From Nitrososphaeria archaeon (GTDB lineage: Archaea; Thermoproteota; Nitrososphaeria; JACIWG01), in NCBI GenBank assembly GCA_029776125.1, contig JARVJS010000065.1, positions 1 through 16,314 of the forward strand: a DNA stretch of 16,314 bases, in the 5' to 3' direction. The notes beneath the pieces were generated by a model. It was not told the DNA's origin and did no database searches. It worked only from the letters and a program-made list of their open reading frames with translations. A program made the position numbers and the translations under genes. Positions 1-5,406 of this stretch are shown here, piece by piece (positions within the stretch are counted from its first letter, which is position 1; each line of letters opens with the position of its first letter).

Positions 1-81
1 CAAGTTTTAATGGTCGGTGACGGCATCAACGACGCAGTGGCTCTTTCACAAGCGGACATTGGAGTATATTTTCATAAATAA
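1..81 (+). pseudogene. P-type (heavy-metal class) ATPase fragment, truncated at both ends
   Basis: Frame 1 reads VLMVGDGINDAVALSQADIG and then stops after a few unrelated residues (VYFHK, TAA at 79-81). VGDGIND is the hinge motif of the P-domain of P-type ATPases, and the following A-L-x-x-A-D-I-G is typical of P1B metal pumps, which move metal ions across the membrane. In an intact pump the frame would continue with a G-T-G-x-D-V-A segment and two more membrane helices. None of that is present, so homology ends near base 66. The first 66 bases contain 33 G/C, clearly richer than the AT-rich DNA that follows. The 5' part lies outside the window. This is either a decayed gene remnant or a chimeric end. 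Family assignment is firm; substrate cannot be inferred. Confidence 0.75.
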
Positions 82-299
82 ATTTTTTTTACAAAAATCA
101 AACTTTCTGATAATAAAAAAGACTTTACACAAACAATTTGCAAACCAAACCACAACCTAACAAAAAAATATTGACAAAATGCCAAAACATAATCACATTA
201 ACATACAAAATTTTTATTTCAAACAAAAAATAATGCAATTATAACATAATGGTAACCAAAAACTTGACAATATGAACAAATATAGTTAGTGAAATAAAA
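82..299. other. AT-rich spacer without recognisable gene
   Basis: This stretch has very few G on the plus strand, so it is A/C-rich there and T/G-rich on the minus strand. I see no credible reading frame on either strand; the best minus-strand ATG frame is about 21 codons. No clear repeat is present. The minus strand just downstream of the tRNA is T-rich and could serve as its transcription end. Confidence 0.5.
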
Positions 300-384
300 T
301 GCAGGGGGTGGGATTTGAACCCACGAACGCCTACGCGACAGGGTTCTAAGCCCTGCGCCTTTGACCTGGCTTGGCAACCCCTGC
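300..384 (-). tRNA. tRNA-Leu (anticodon UAG)
   Basis: The reverse complement folds as a class II tRNA. It has a 7-bp acceptor GCAGGGG/CCCCTGC, a D-stem GCC/GGC with a GG in the loop, and an anticodon stem CAGGG/CCCTG around the 7-base loop CTTAGAA (anticodon UAG, decoding CUA and other CUN leucine codons). It also has a long variable arm with stem CGC/GCG and a T-arm GTGGG-TTCAAAT-CCCAC. Base 300 supplies the discriminator A73, an expected identity base for tRNA-Leu. CCA is not encoded. There is no intron in the anticodon loop. It is transcribed divergently from the gene beginning near 433. Confidence 0.95.
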
Positions 385-416
385 GGTCCTCGTTTTATTG
401 AGTTTTAATGGTTGCA

Positions 417-424
417 ATTTAAAG
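417..424 (-). promoter_or_regulatory. possible TATA box for tRNA-Leu
   Basis: On the minus strand a CTTTAAATT element lies about 35 bases upstream of the mature tRNA 5' end, a plausible distance for an archaeal box A with a short 5' leader. It overlaps the earliest possible start (TTG 412) of the divergent gene, which favours a later start for that gene. A weaker TTAAAACTC lies at 400-408. Assignment is by position and composition only. Confidence 0.3.
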
Positions 425-432
425 TTTTCTGC

Positions 433-1125
433 ATGGAGGAAAACAATATAAGATGTTTTTTGTTTAATTGGATAAAAATGTCTATGTCTGATAAAGCCTT
501 ATATGGTAAGGCTTGTAGGTCATGTGGATATTTTAAATTATGTGGTGGATGTAAGACAGTTAATTGCTTAATTTTAAGATGTATGAATGGAGAAAAGTTT
601 GAGAGCCTTACTTTTCCTCGTGAGATATGTATTTATAGTGATTTTTGTTTACGCTCTAGTACTTATAAAAATTTTTCAAAAGTTCTGTTAAAGCAAGCAT
701 CTTCTTTAAATGTCAAAAAGTTTAGTATTCCTACAAAATTTTTACCTGCTATATCACTGAATAATAAACGTTCTTGGTTCTGGCCTTTTTTAAAACATGA
801 GGTTGTGGTTGTCAGATTATTGGATTTAATAAACAATAGAAAAATGAGAAACAATATAATTGAGAATGGGATAAATAATTATCTTGGTTTTGATGGAAAA
901 GTAATAATTTCTACTATAATGCTAGACGAGATTCTTAATAATTTACAAGTTGGGAATTTTATAAAAATAATAAAAGCTATAAAACCTGATGCTGTAATGA
1001 GCTTAGACACTTACACATATATTGATGACCCTCTTATCATATCATGGAAACAAACCATTAGGGCAGTAAAAAATGTCACTTTCCTATTAGAAAAATGTGA
1101 GATGCTGAGGGAGATGTTGTCTTGA
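433..1125 (+). CDS. Uncharacterised protein with Cys-rich N-terminus and tRNA-guanine-transglycosylase-like segment
   Basis: About 230 residues from ATG 433; TTG 412, ATG 478 and ATG 484 are alternative in-frame starts. The N-terminal part is Cys-rich: C28-x2-C31-x5-C37-x2-C40, then C45, C50, C66 and C72, which looks like a metal-binding knuckle (Zn or Fe-S). The C-terminal half resembles the TIM barrel of tRNA-guanine transglycosylases: YLGFDGK near 150-156, then DAVMSLDTY at 186-194, which matches the TGT pattern D-x-V-M-x-x-D before the helix of the second half. Where TGTs carry the catalytic D-S-G-G-F-Q, this protein has ISTIMLDE, and it stops soon after the matching helix, so normal base exchange seems unlikely. 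The coding strand is T/G-rich, unlike the purine-rich genes further right. Function is unknown and the relationship is an inference from motif resemblance. Confidence 0.6.
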   Translation: MEENNIRCFLFNWIKMSMSDKALYGKACRSCGYFKLCGGCKTVNCLILRCMNGEKFESLTFPREICIYSDFCLRSSTYKNFSKVLLKQASSLNVKKFSIPTKFLPAISLNNKRSWFWPFLKHEVVVVRLLDLINNRKMRNNIIENGINNYLGFDGKVIISTIMLDEILNNLQVGNFIKIIKAIKPDAVMSLDTYTYIDDPLIISWKQTIRAVKNVTFLLEKCEMLREMLS

Positions 1126-1147
1126 AGAGTTTATTTTTAAGAAGATT

Positions 1148-1426
1148 ATGGATAAGGTTCATGGGGGTTTGAGTGATAGTGAGAGGGTTGCAGTTAGTAT
1201 AGCCTATTGGAGTAAGGAGGTTCCTATTCTTTTTACAATATTTTTTATAGCATCTAGTTCGAGCGAGATAATTAAAAAGATGGATATTATAGAGGAGATT
1301 TTGTTGAAATTGGATGCAAAGATAATTGAATATGAGGTGTCTAAGGTTAGTGAATTTAGTCTTCCCCGCTTATACGATGTTCAAGAGGTAGGGAGAGGTT
1401 GTTTGAACTTTATAATCATATTATAG
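1148..1426 (+). CDS. Hypothetical protein, 92 aa
   Basis: The first ATG after the preceding gene is at 1148. I do not recognise the family. The protein has a short hydrophobic stretch (VPILFTIFFIA, residues ~25-35) followed by a helical, charged region (EIIKKMDIIEEILLKLDAKI), so it is probably an all-alpha soluble or weakly membrane-associated protein. It lies 22 bases after the TGT-like gene and its end overlaps the next frame by 28 bases, so the three genes look co-transcribed. No Shine-Dalgarno is evident. T/G-rich codon use matches its two neighbours. A frameshift joining it to the next frame is possible, because its last ~10 residues look unlike the rest. Confidence 0.45.
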   Translation: MDKVHGGLSDSERVAVSIAYWSKEVPILFTIFFIASSSSEIIKKMDIIEEILLKLDAKIIEYEVSKVSEFSLPRLYDVQEVGRGCLNFIIIL

Positions 1427-1704
1427 ATGAGGTTTTTTCTAAAGTTTCTATAGAGAGTGTTAGAAGGGATAATATCCGTTTAGAGAATACTCCTTTGGTG
1501 GTAGAGGCTTTTGTTTTTGAAGATGAGAGGTTCGATTTTAAAATATCATTTTTTGATGAAATTGAGGGTTTAGAATACGCGCTTGGGTTAGTTGAGAATA
1601 TGATGAAGAGTAGGAGGATTATGTATAATGTTTGTTTGAGTGGGAAAGTTAGTGTTAAGGAGGTTTCTGTTGTTGGAGATAGTGTTGTGGTTGTGTTAGA
1701 ATAA
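1399..1704 (+). CDS. Hypothetical protein, 101 aa
   Basis: The frame opens after a stop at 1357-1359. Its only usable early start is TTG 1399, directly behind a G-rich GGGAGAGG (1391-1398), which is too close for normal Shine-Dalgarno spacing. I do not recognise the family. The predicted protein begins with a helical segment (ELYNHIIDEVFSKV), has a central acidic part (EDERFDFKISFFDE) and ends with Val-rich beta-strand-like sequence (KEVSVVGDSVVVVLE). It could be the second half of the preceding protein after a frameshift (…YDVQEVGR joining RLFELYNH), which would give one protein of about 180 residues, or a separate gene translated by coupling. Confidence 0.4.
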   Translation: MFELYNHIIDEVFSKVSIESVRRDNIRLENTPLVVEAFVFEDERFDFKISFFDEIEGLEYALGLVENMMKSRRIMYNVCLSGKVSVKEVSVVGDSVVVVLE

Positions 1705-1735
1705 AGGGATATTTGTTCTTGATTAGTTGCATTTT

Positions 1736-1797
1736 TCAGGTGAGATGCATTTCTTCATTGGGCGTGTCCGACCCTCTGTGCAGATTAGTGTCATCAC
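1736..1797 (-). ncRNA. Candidate C/D-box guide sRNA
   Basis: Read on the minus strand, all four boxes occur in order. C box GTGATGA (1797-1791), a 12-base guide (1790-1779), D' box CAGA (1778-1775; one change from CTGA), a 16-base linker with a small GGGT/GCCC stem, C' box ATGAAGA (1758-1752; one change from ATGATGA), a second 12-base guide (1751-1740), and D box CTGA (1739-1736). The flanks 1724-1728 and 1800-1804 can form a 5-bp closing stem. In archaea such RNAs bind L7Ae, Nop5 and fibrillarin and direct 2'-O-methylation at the base paired to the fifth guide position from D or D'. The mature RNA probably extends a few bases beyond the boxes. The long D'-C' linker and imperfect D' box are weak points. 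I could not identify targets. Confidence 0.55.
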
Positions 1798-1822
1798 CTA
1801 ACTATTCTTTAAATATTTTGAT

Positions 1823-1832
1823 CTATATTTAT
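1823..1832 (-). promoter_or_regulatory. possible TATA box of the C/D sRNA
   Basis: The minus strand reads ATAAATATAG about 26-28 bases upstream of ~1803, where the closing stem of the candidate sRNA begins. This spacing fits an archaeal box A. The RNA could alternatively be processed from the 3' end of the pyrB transcript, which ends 67 bases upstream. Confidence 0.35.
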
Positions 1833-1870
1833 GTTTCTGTTGCCTTGGAATCATCAAAATCAGTTATCTG

Positions 1871-2800
1871 TTAGAAATCTGCGTCCAAGATTAGTGCTAA
1901 AAGGGCCGAGCGTAATATTTTTCCGTATAATGTTTGTTTAAAGTATTTTGCGTATCTTGAATTATCAACGTCATAGGAGATTTCATCTACTCTAGGTAGT
2001 GGATGTAATACTATGAGATCTTTTTTTGCCTTTTCTAGAAGTTTTAAATTTATTATATAGGAACTTTTTACTTTCTCATATTCAGCTGGGTCTGGAAAAC
2101 GTTCTTTTTGCACTCTGGTCACATATAGGACATCAAGGTCAGGTAAAACTTCTTCCACATTTTCATGCTCAGAGAGCTCCAGCTTTTTCTCTAGATCAAA
2201 GAAAACTTCCCTTCTAACCCTTAACATAGGGTGGGATATTAGCTCCACTTTAACATTAAATAGTGAAAGAGCATATAAAAGTGAATAGACCGTACGACCA
2301 TACTTTAAATCTCCTAAAATTCCTATTCTTAGCCCATCAATTTCATTCTTTTCTTTAACTATTGTGTAAAGGTCTGTCATCGCTTGCGTAGGATGTTCCT
2401 CTGTACCACTGCCACCATTTATTATGGGTTTATTTGAAACTTCAGCTGCAAATTTGGCTGCACCATCTTTGTAATGACGTATTACGATAACGTCAACATA
2501 ATTTTCTACAGTCCTTATGGTGTCAGCTAAATTTTCACCCTTTTCAACTGAAGAGACCCGTGGTTCTGCGAAACCTAAGCAGCGCCCACCAAGCCATAGC
2601 ATTGCAGCCTCAAAACTTAGTCTGGTTCTAGTGCTTGGTTCAAAAAATAGGTAACCTAGTATTTTTCCTTGAAGCAGAAGACTACGCTCTTTTTCTTGTA
2701 AGCTTTCTATCTTATTAGCTGATTCAAACAAGAAAAGTAAATCATTCCTAGAGAAATCTTTTATGGAAACGATATCCCTATTTTTAAAGGGATTCATCAT
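1871..2800 (-). CDS. pyrB: Aspartate carbamoyltransferase, catalytic chain
   Basis: Joins carbamoyl phosphate and aspartate into N-carbamoylaspartate, the committed step of pyrimidine synthesis, in the cytoplasm. At 309 residues it has normal family length. Visible motifs are the carbamoyl-phosphate loop STRTR (56-60) in FEPSTRTRLSF, the catalytic-loop S-x-x-K-G-E (SVEKGE, 84-89), HPTQ (136-139), RVQKERF (229-235) of the aspartate site and HPLPR (266-270). The HPTQ and RVQKERF motifs distinguish it from the ornithine enzyme encoded at 6788-7738. The start is the first of two adjacent Met codons; either could be used. The regulatory chain pyrI is next door but divergent rather than downstream. 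A TTTTAAAGG element at 2832-2824 would place transcription start close to the ATG, so the mRNA may be nearly leaderless. Confidence 0.97.
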   Translation of the reverse strand: MMNPFKNRDIVSIKDFSRNDLLFLFESANKIESLQEKERSLLLQGKILGYLFFEPSTRTRLSFEAAMLWLGGRCLGFAEPRVSSVEKGENLADTIRTVENYVDVIVIRHYKDGAAKFAAEVSNKPIINGGSGTEEHPTQAMTDLYTIVKEKNEIDGLRIGILGDLKYGRTVYSLLYALSLFNVKVELISHPMLRVRREVFFDLEKKLELSEHENVEEVLPDLDVLYVTRVQKERFPDPAEYEKVKSSYIINLKLLEKAKKDLIVLHPLPRVDEISYDVDNSRYAKYFKQTLYGKILRSALLALILDADF

Positions 2801-2823
2801 TTAGCACCCTTATAACATCTAAA

Positions 2824-2843
2824 CCTTTAAAATAAAAATATAT
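2824..2843. promoter_or_regulatory. shared divergent promoter region pyrB/pyrI
   Basis: The two starts are only about 70 bases apart. For pyrB, TTTTAAAGG on the minus strand (2832-2824) is ~28 bases from its ATG. For pyrI, AAAAATATAT on the plus strand (2834-2843) is ~26 bases before ~2865. The centre TTTAAA is self-complementary and could be read as a TATA core in both directions. Start sites so close together imply that binding of one promoter affects the other. Confidence 0.45.
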
Positions 2844-2871
2844 GTGTAGGTTGGTATGAGTGATAGATGTT

Positions 2872-3327
2872 ATGACTGAAAAAGAACTATTGGTACAAAA
2901 GATAAGAAATGGAACTGTTATAGATCATATAGTTGCAGGAAAAGCACTTCAGGTACTTTCCATATTAGGTGTTAGTGGTTCAGAGGGAAAGACTATAACC
3001 GTTGCTATGAATGTGCCAAGCAGAAAGTATGGTAGAAAAGATATCATCAAGATTGAAAACACATACCTATCTTCTGAGATCACAAATAAAATTTCATTAA
3101 TTACACCTCATGCTACAGTAAATATTATTAAGGAATACGAGGTTATTGAAAAGAGACCCTTAGAGTTACCAGAAGAGTTTATAGGACTTTTTAAGTGCCC
3201 CAACCCAAATTGCATAACAAATTCTGATGAACCAATAGAAACAAAATTTTATTTAACCTCAAAGGACCCCCCATTACTTAGATGCAGGTATTGTGGAAGA
3301 ATATATTCGTCTAGTGAAGTGATATAA
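2872..3327 (+). CDS. pyrI: Aspartate carbamoyltransferase regulatory chain
   Basis: The regulatory subunit binds nucleotide effectors and holds catalytic trimers together through its zinc domain. The protein (151 residues from ATG 2872) begins with the family signature NGTVIDHI-x-AGKAL (13-25) of the allosteric domain and contains N-V-P-S-R-K-x-G-R-K-D (47-57). It ends in a zinc domain with C109-x4-C114 and C138-x2-C141. GTG 2860 would add four residues; ATG 2872 matches the usual family N-terminus better and gives a short leader from the TATA-like element at 2834-2843. The stop lies one base before atpH, so pyrI appears to head the pyrI-atpH-atpE-atpF-eif6 transcript. Confidence 0.95.
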   Translation: MTEKELLVQKIRNGTVIDHIVAGKALQVLSILGVSGSEGKTITVAMNVPSRKYGRKDIIKIENTYLSSEITNKISLITPHATVNIIKEYEVIEKRPLELPEEFIGLFKCPNPNCITNSDEPIETKFYLTSKDPPLLRCRYCGRIYSSSEVI

Positions 3328-3328
3328 A

Positions 3329-3664
3329 ATGGAGAAAAAAGCTTTTAAACTCATCATAGAATTAGAAAATAGAAAAAAAGTAGAAATAGAAGAGACAGTA
3401 AAGGAGGCTGAAAAGATAAAAAAAATGGCTGAAATTGATGGAAAAAGGATTTACGAAGAAATCATAAAAAAGAAGAAAGAGGCAGGGAATGAAGAAGCAA
3501 AGAAGATAGTGTTGGAGGCAGAAAAGAGAGGAGAAGAGGAATATGAGATAATAATGCATAAAGCAGAAAAGGAAAAGGAACAGATAAAAGAAAATGTAAA
3601 AGTCTATGGGAATGAGGCGATAAAAGAAATCTTGGAAATTCTTTTAGCGAGGTGGAAAGAATGA
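3329..3664 (+). CDS. atpH: A-type ATP synthase peripheral-stalk subunit H (G-like)
   Basis: 111 residues of almost uninterrupted Lys/Glu/Ile-rich coiled coil (for example KKEAGNEEAKKIVLEAEKRG), ending in a short helix EILEILLARWKE. In A-type ATPases subunit H pairs with subunit E as the right-handed coiled coil of the peripheral stalk that holds A1 stationary against the membrane part. Low-complexity coiled coils are hard to assign by sequence alone; the call rests on length, composition and its place immediately before atpE and atpF. It starts one base after pyrI and its TGA overlaps the ATG of atpE (ATGA). Confidence 0.75.
   Translation: MEKKAFKLIIELENRKKVEIEETVKEAEKIKKMAEIDGKRIYEEIIKKKKEAGNEEAKKIVLEAEKRGEEEYEIIMHKAEKEKEQIKENVKVYGNEAIKEILEILLARWKE
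3649..3654 (+). promoter_or_regulatory. Shine-Dalgarno site of atpE
   Basis: GAGGTG ends six bases before ATG 3661. It matches the archaeal GGAGGTGATC core and decides the atpE start in favour of the ATG overlapping the atpH stop, rather than GTG 3652, which is inside this site. Confidence 0.6.
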
Positions 3665-4296
3665 ATAAAATTATAAATTTGGAGATTCTTTTAGAAAATT
3701 TAGAAAAAGAATATGAGAGGAAAAAGAAAGAGATTATAGAAGAAGCAAAAGTGGAATATGAGAAGACTTTAGAAAAATACAGGAGAGAAGCGGAAAATAA
3801 AGGAGAAGAGGAAGTTAAAAAAATAATTGATGAAGCAAGAAGGAGAGCAGACATTATACTAAGGAAAAAGATATCTGAAGCAGAACTAAAAGCTAAATGG
3901 GAGCTACTTAAAGAAAAAGAGGAATTGTTCCACTATATAATAAATAGGTTTTTAGAAGAAGCATATGAAAAAACATATTCTGATAAGAGTAAAGAAATTT
4001 TCTTCTGGTACCTTTATAAGACCATAAAAATATTAAATGTAGAGAAATGTAATATAAGAATTAGTGATAAAGCAAACAAATTGTTGGATAAGGAAGAATT
4101 AAAGAAAAAATTAAAAGCAGAAGGAATTAAGACACATATAAGCTTTAAAGAAGACGATAATATTGATGAAGGAGCTATTATAGAGGCACTCGATGGAAAA
4201 CTGAAAGTTAATTGTTCATTTAAGGAACTAATTACAAAAAATGAAGATGTAATAAAAAGATTAGTTAACGAAAAGGTTTTTGAAAGGAGAAGGTGA
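3661..4296 (+). CDS. atpE: A-type ATP synthase subunit E
   Basis: 211 residues from ATG 3661. The N-terminal ~85 residues form a charged coiled coil (EKEYERKKKEIIEEAKVEYE) that pairs with subunit H. The C-terminal domain is globular and carries the family end pattern D-E-G-A-I-I-E-A-L-D-G-K-L-K-V-N-x-S-F near 169-188, followed by an E-x-V-I-K-R-L-V-N-E-K-V-F tail, which sits on top of the A3B3 head. Role: peripheral stalk of the proton- or sodium-driven A1AO ATP synthase. The start is fixed by the ATGA overlap with atpH and the upstream GAGGTG. The end GGTGA doubles as a ribosome-binding site for atpF. Confidence 0.9.
   Translation: MNKIINLEILLENLEKEYERKKKEIIEEAKVEYEKTLEKYRREAENKGEEEVKKIIDEARRRADIILRKKISEAELKAKWELLKEKEELFHYIINRFLEEAYEKTYSDKSKEIFFWYLYKTIKILNVEKCNIRISDKANKLLDKEELKKKLKAEGIKTHISFKEDDNIDEGAIIEALDGKLKVNCSFKELITKNEDVIKRLVNEKVFERRR
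4292..4296 (+). promoter_or_regulatory. Shine-Dalgarno site that decides the atpF start
   Basis: GGTGA, including the atpE stop codon, lies six bases before ATA 4303, the spacing expected for initiation there. A second purine-rich site AAAGGAG (4283-4289) is only three bases from the out-of-frame GTG 4293. Confidence 0.4.
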
Positions 4297-4302
4297 GCGG
4301 AT

Positions 4303-4626
4303 ATAGGAAAAGTCTATGTTATCGGTGATGAAACAGTAACAGAATTTTTTAATGTAGTAGGTGCTGAAAAGACTTTTGTACCTAAAACGCAGAAGGAGGC
4401 AAGAAATATTTTTAATGAACTAATAAGGAAAAATGATGCCACGCTTCTTATAGTTGAAAGAGAAGTAGCCTCATGGATAGAGGATCTTATTAGTAAGCAT
4501 ATTTCTGAAAAAGTGAAACCTCTAATTATCACAGTTCAGTCACCTAAAAAAGAATATAAAGAAAGCCAATTGGAGGATATAGTTAAATTGATAGAAAAAG
4601 TTACTGGCGTTAAACTTGAACTATAA
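4303..4626 (+). CDS. atpF: A-type ATP synthase subunit F, non-canonical start
   Basis: The frame reads GKVYVIGDETVTEFFNVVGA onward and ends …EKVTGVKLEL, about 107 residues, the right size for subunit F, a small Rossmann-like subunit on the central rotor stalk. Family features are the opening beta strand K-V-Y-V-I-G-D, the central strand DATLLIVER (~46-54) and strand KPLIITVQSP (~72-81). Upstream in frame there is only GCG GAT and then the TGA that ends atpE. No ATG, GTG or TTG occurs in frame until well inside the domain, so translation must start at ATA 4303 or the sequence has a one-base indel. Deleting one base near 4302 would join it to GTG 4293 and give M-S-G-I-G-K-V. It follows atpE directly and is 15 bases from eif6. 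Confidence 0.85.
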   Translation: MGKVYVIGDETVTEFFNVVGAEKTFVPKTQKEARNIFNELIRKNDATLLIVEREVASWIEDLISKHISEKVKPLIITVQSPKKEYKESQLEDIVKLIEKVTGVKLEL

Positions 4627-4641
4627 TGGCTGTGGATTAAA

Positions 4642-5304
4642 ATGGAAATAAACATGTTTACTTTATTCAGGTCATGCAACATAGGAATATTTTTGAAGTG
4701 TAATGAAAAATTTGTCTTAGTTCCTAAGAATATTGCACCAACCAAAGCGGAAAAGCTATCTAATTATCTCAGGGTACCCTATATACGGACATCTGTGGCA
4801 GGATTAAGACTTTTAGGACCACTAGTTGCAATGAACAGCAATGGAATTCTTGTTTCAAAGTATATTGAAGAAGAAGAATTAAAAAATTTGAGAACTGAGA
4901 CAGGACTTCCTGTAGAACGTTTTCCATCCAATTATACTGCTGTTGGAAATTTGATCTCTGTAAATGATAAAGGAGCGATAGCTTCAAACCTATTTTCTTC
5001 GACACAAATAAAAGTAATCCAAGATATACTTGGTGTTCCAACAGAAAGAATGAACGTTGCAGGGTATAATACAGTAGGTTCATTAATTTTTACAACAAAT
5101 GTGGGAACAATAGTGCACCCATTTACTTCAGATAAAGAAGTGGAAAAGATAAAGTCAATTCTAAAAACAGAAGTAACTCACTGCACAGTAAATGATGGTG
5201 TACCATTTGTTTCATCAGGTATATTGGGCAATTCGAAAGGAATTGTTGTAGGAAGTCTTACTAATGGAACGGAGCTTATGACTCTTTCGATGGCCTTTAA
5301 ATGA
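4642..5304 (+). CDS. eif6: Translation initiation factor aIF6
   Basis: Binds the large ribosomal subunit and prevents premature joining of subunits. At 220 residues it has the family length. The protein consists of five repeats of the pentein fold, visible as recurring stretches such as TSVAGLRLLGPLVAMNSNGI, then YTAVGNLISVNDKGAI, YNTVGSLIFTTNVGTI and GVPFVSSGILGNSKGI; NSNGILVS is diagnostic. ATG 4642 is chosen; ATG 4654 is an alternative that would shorten it by four residues. It lies 15 bases after atpF and so probably shares its transcript. The usual archaeal neighbours L39e and L31e upstream and LX (L18a) downstream are missing here. Confidence 0.95.
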   Translation: MEINMFTLFRSCNIGIFLKCNEKFVLVPKNIAPTKAEKLSNYLRVPYIRTSVAGLRLLGPLVAMNSNGILVSKYIEEEELKNLRTETGLPVERFPSNYTAVGNLISVNDKGAIASNLFSSTQIKVIQDILGVPTERMNVAGYNTVGSLIFTTNVGTIVHPFTSDKEVEKIKSILKTEVTHCTVNDGVPFVSSGILGNSKGIVVGSLTNGTELMTLSMAFK

Positions 5305-5364
5305 TGGCAAAAGCCAAAAATGATTAAAGATTAAAATTAGTGCACTACCATTAGCACAAAAACA

Positions 5365-5372
5365 CTTTTTAA
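5365..5372 (+). promoter_or_regulatory. possible TATA box for pfdA-ftsY
   Basis: CTTTTTAA sits ~26 bases before ~5395, giving a leader of about 12 bases to ATG 5407. The 102-base gap after eif6 is the longest within this gene run, consistent with a separate promoter. I see no protein-coding potential in the gap. Confidence 0.35.
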
Positions 5373-5406
5373 CCCAAACAATATAGACCGAAATTGTGCA
5401 TCAGAG

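Noticed and set aside
2026..2217. Plus-strand 63-codon frame inside pyrB
   Set aside because: Lies antisense to the conserved RVQKERF region of aspartate carbamoyltransferase; no independent support.
3462..3854. Long minus-strand frame opposite atpH and atpE
   Set aside because: Its Ser/Leu/Phe-rich translation is the mirror image of the Lys/Glu-rich coiled coils on the plus strand. It has no family resemblance and no promoter or ribosome-binding site.
5322..5362. GTGC/GCAC inverted repeat in the eif6-pfdA gap as a terminator
   Set aside because: The stem is only four base pairs and is not followed by a T-run, so it does not support a terminator call.
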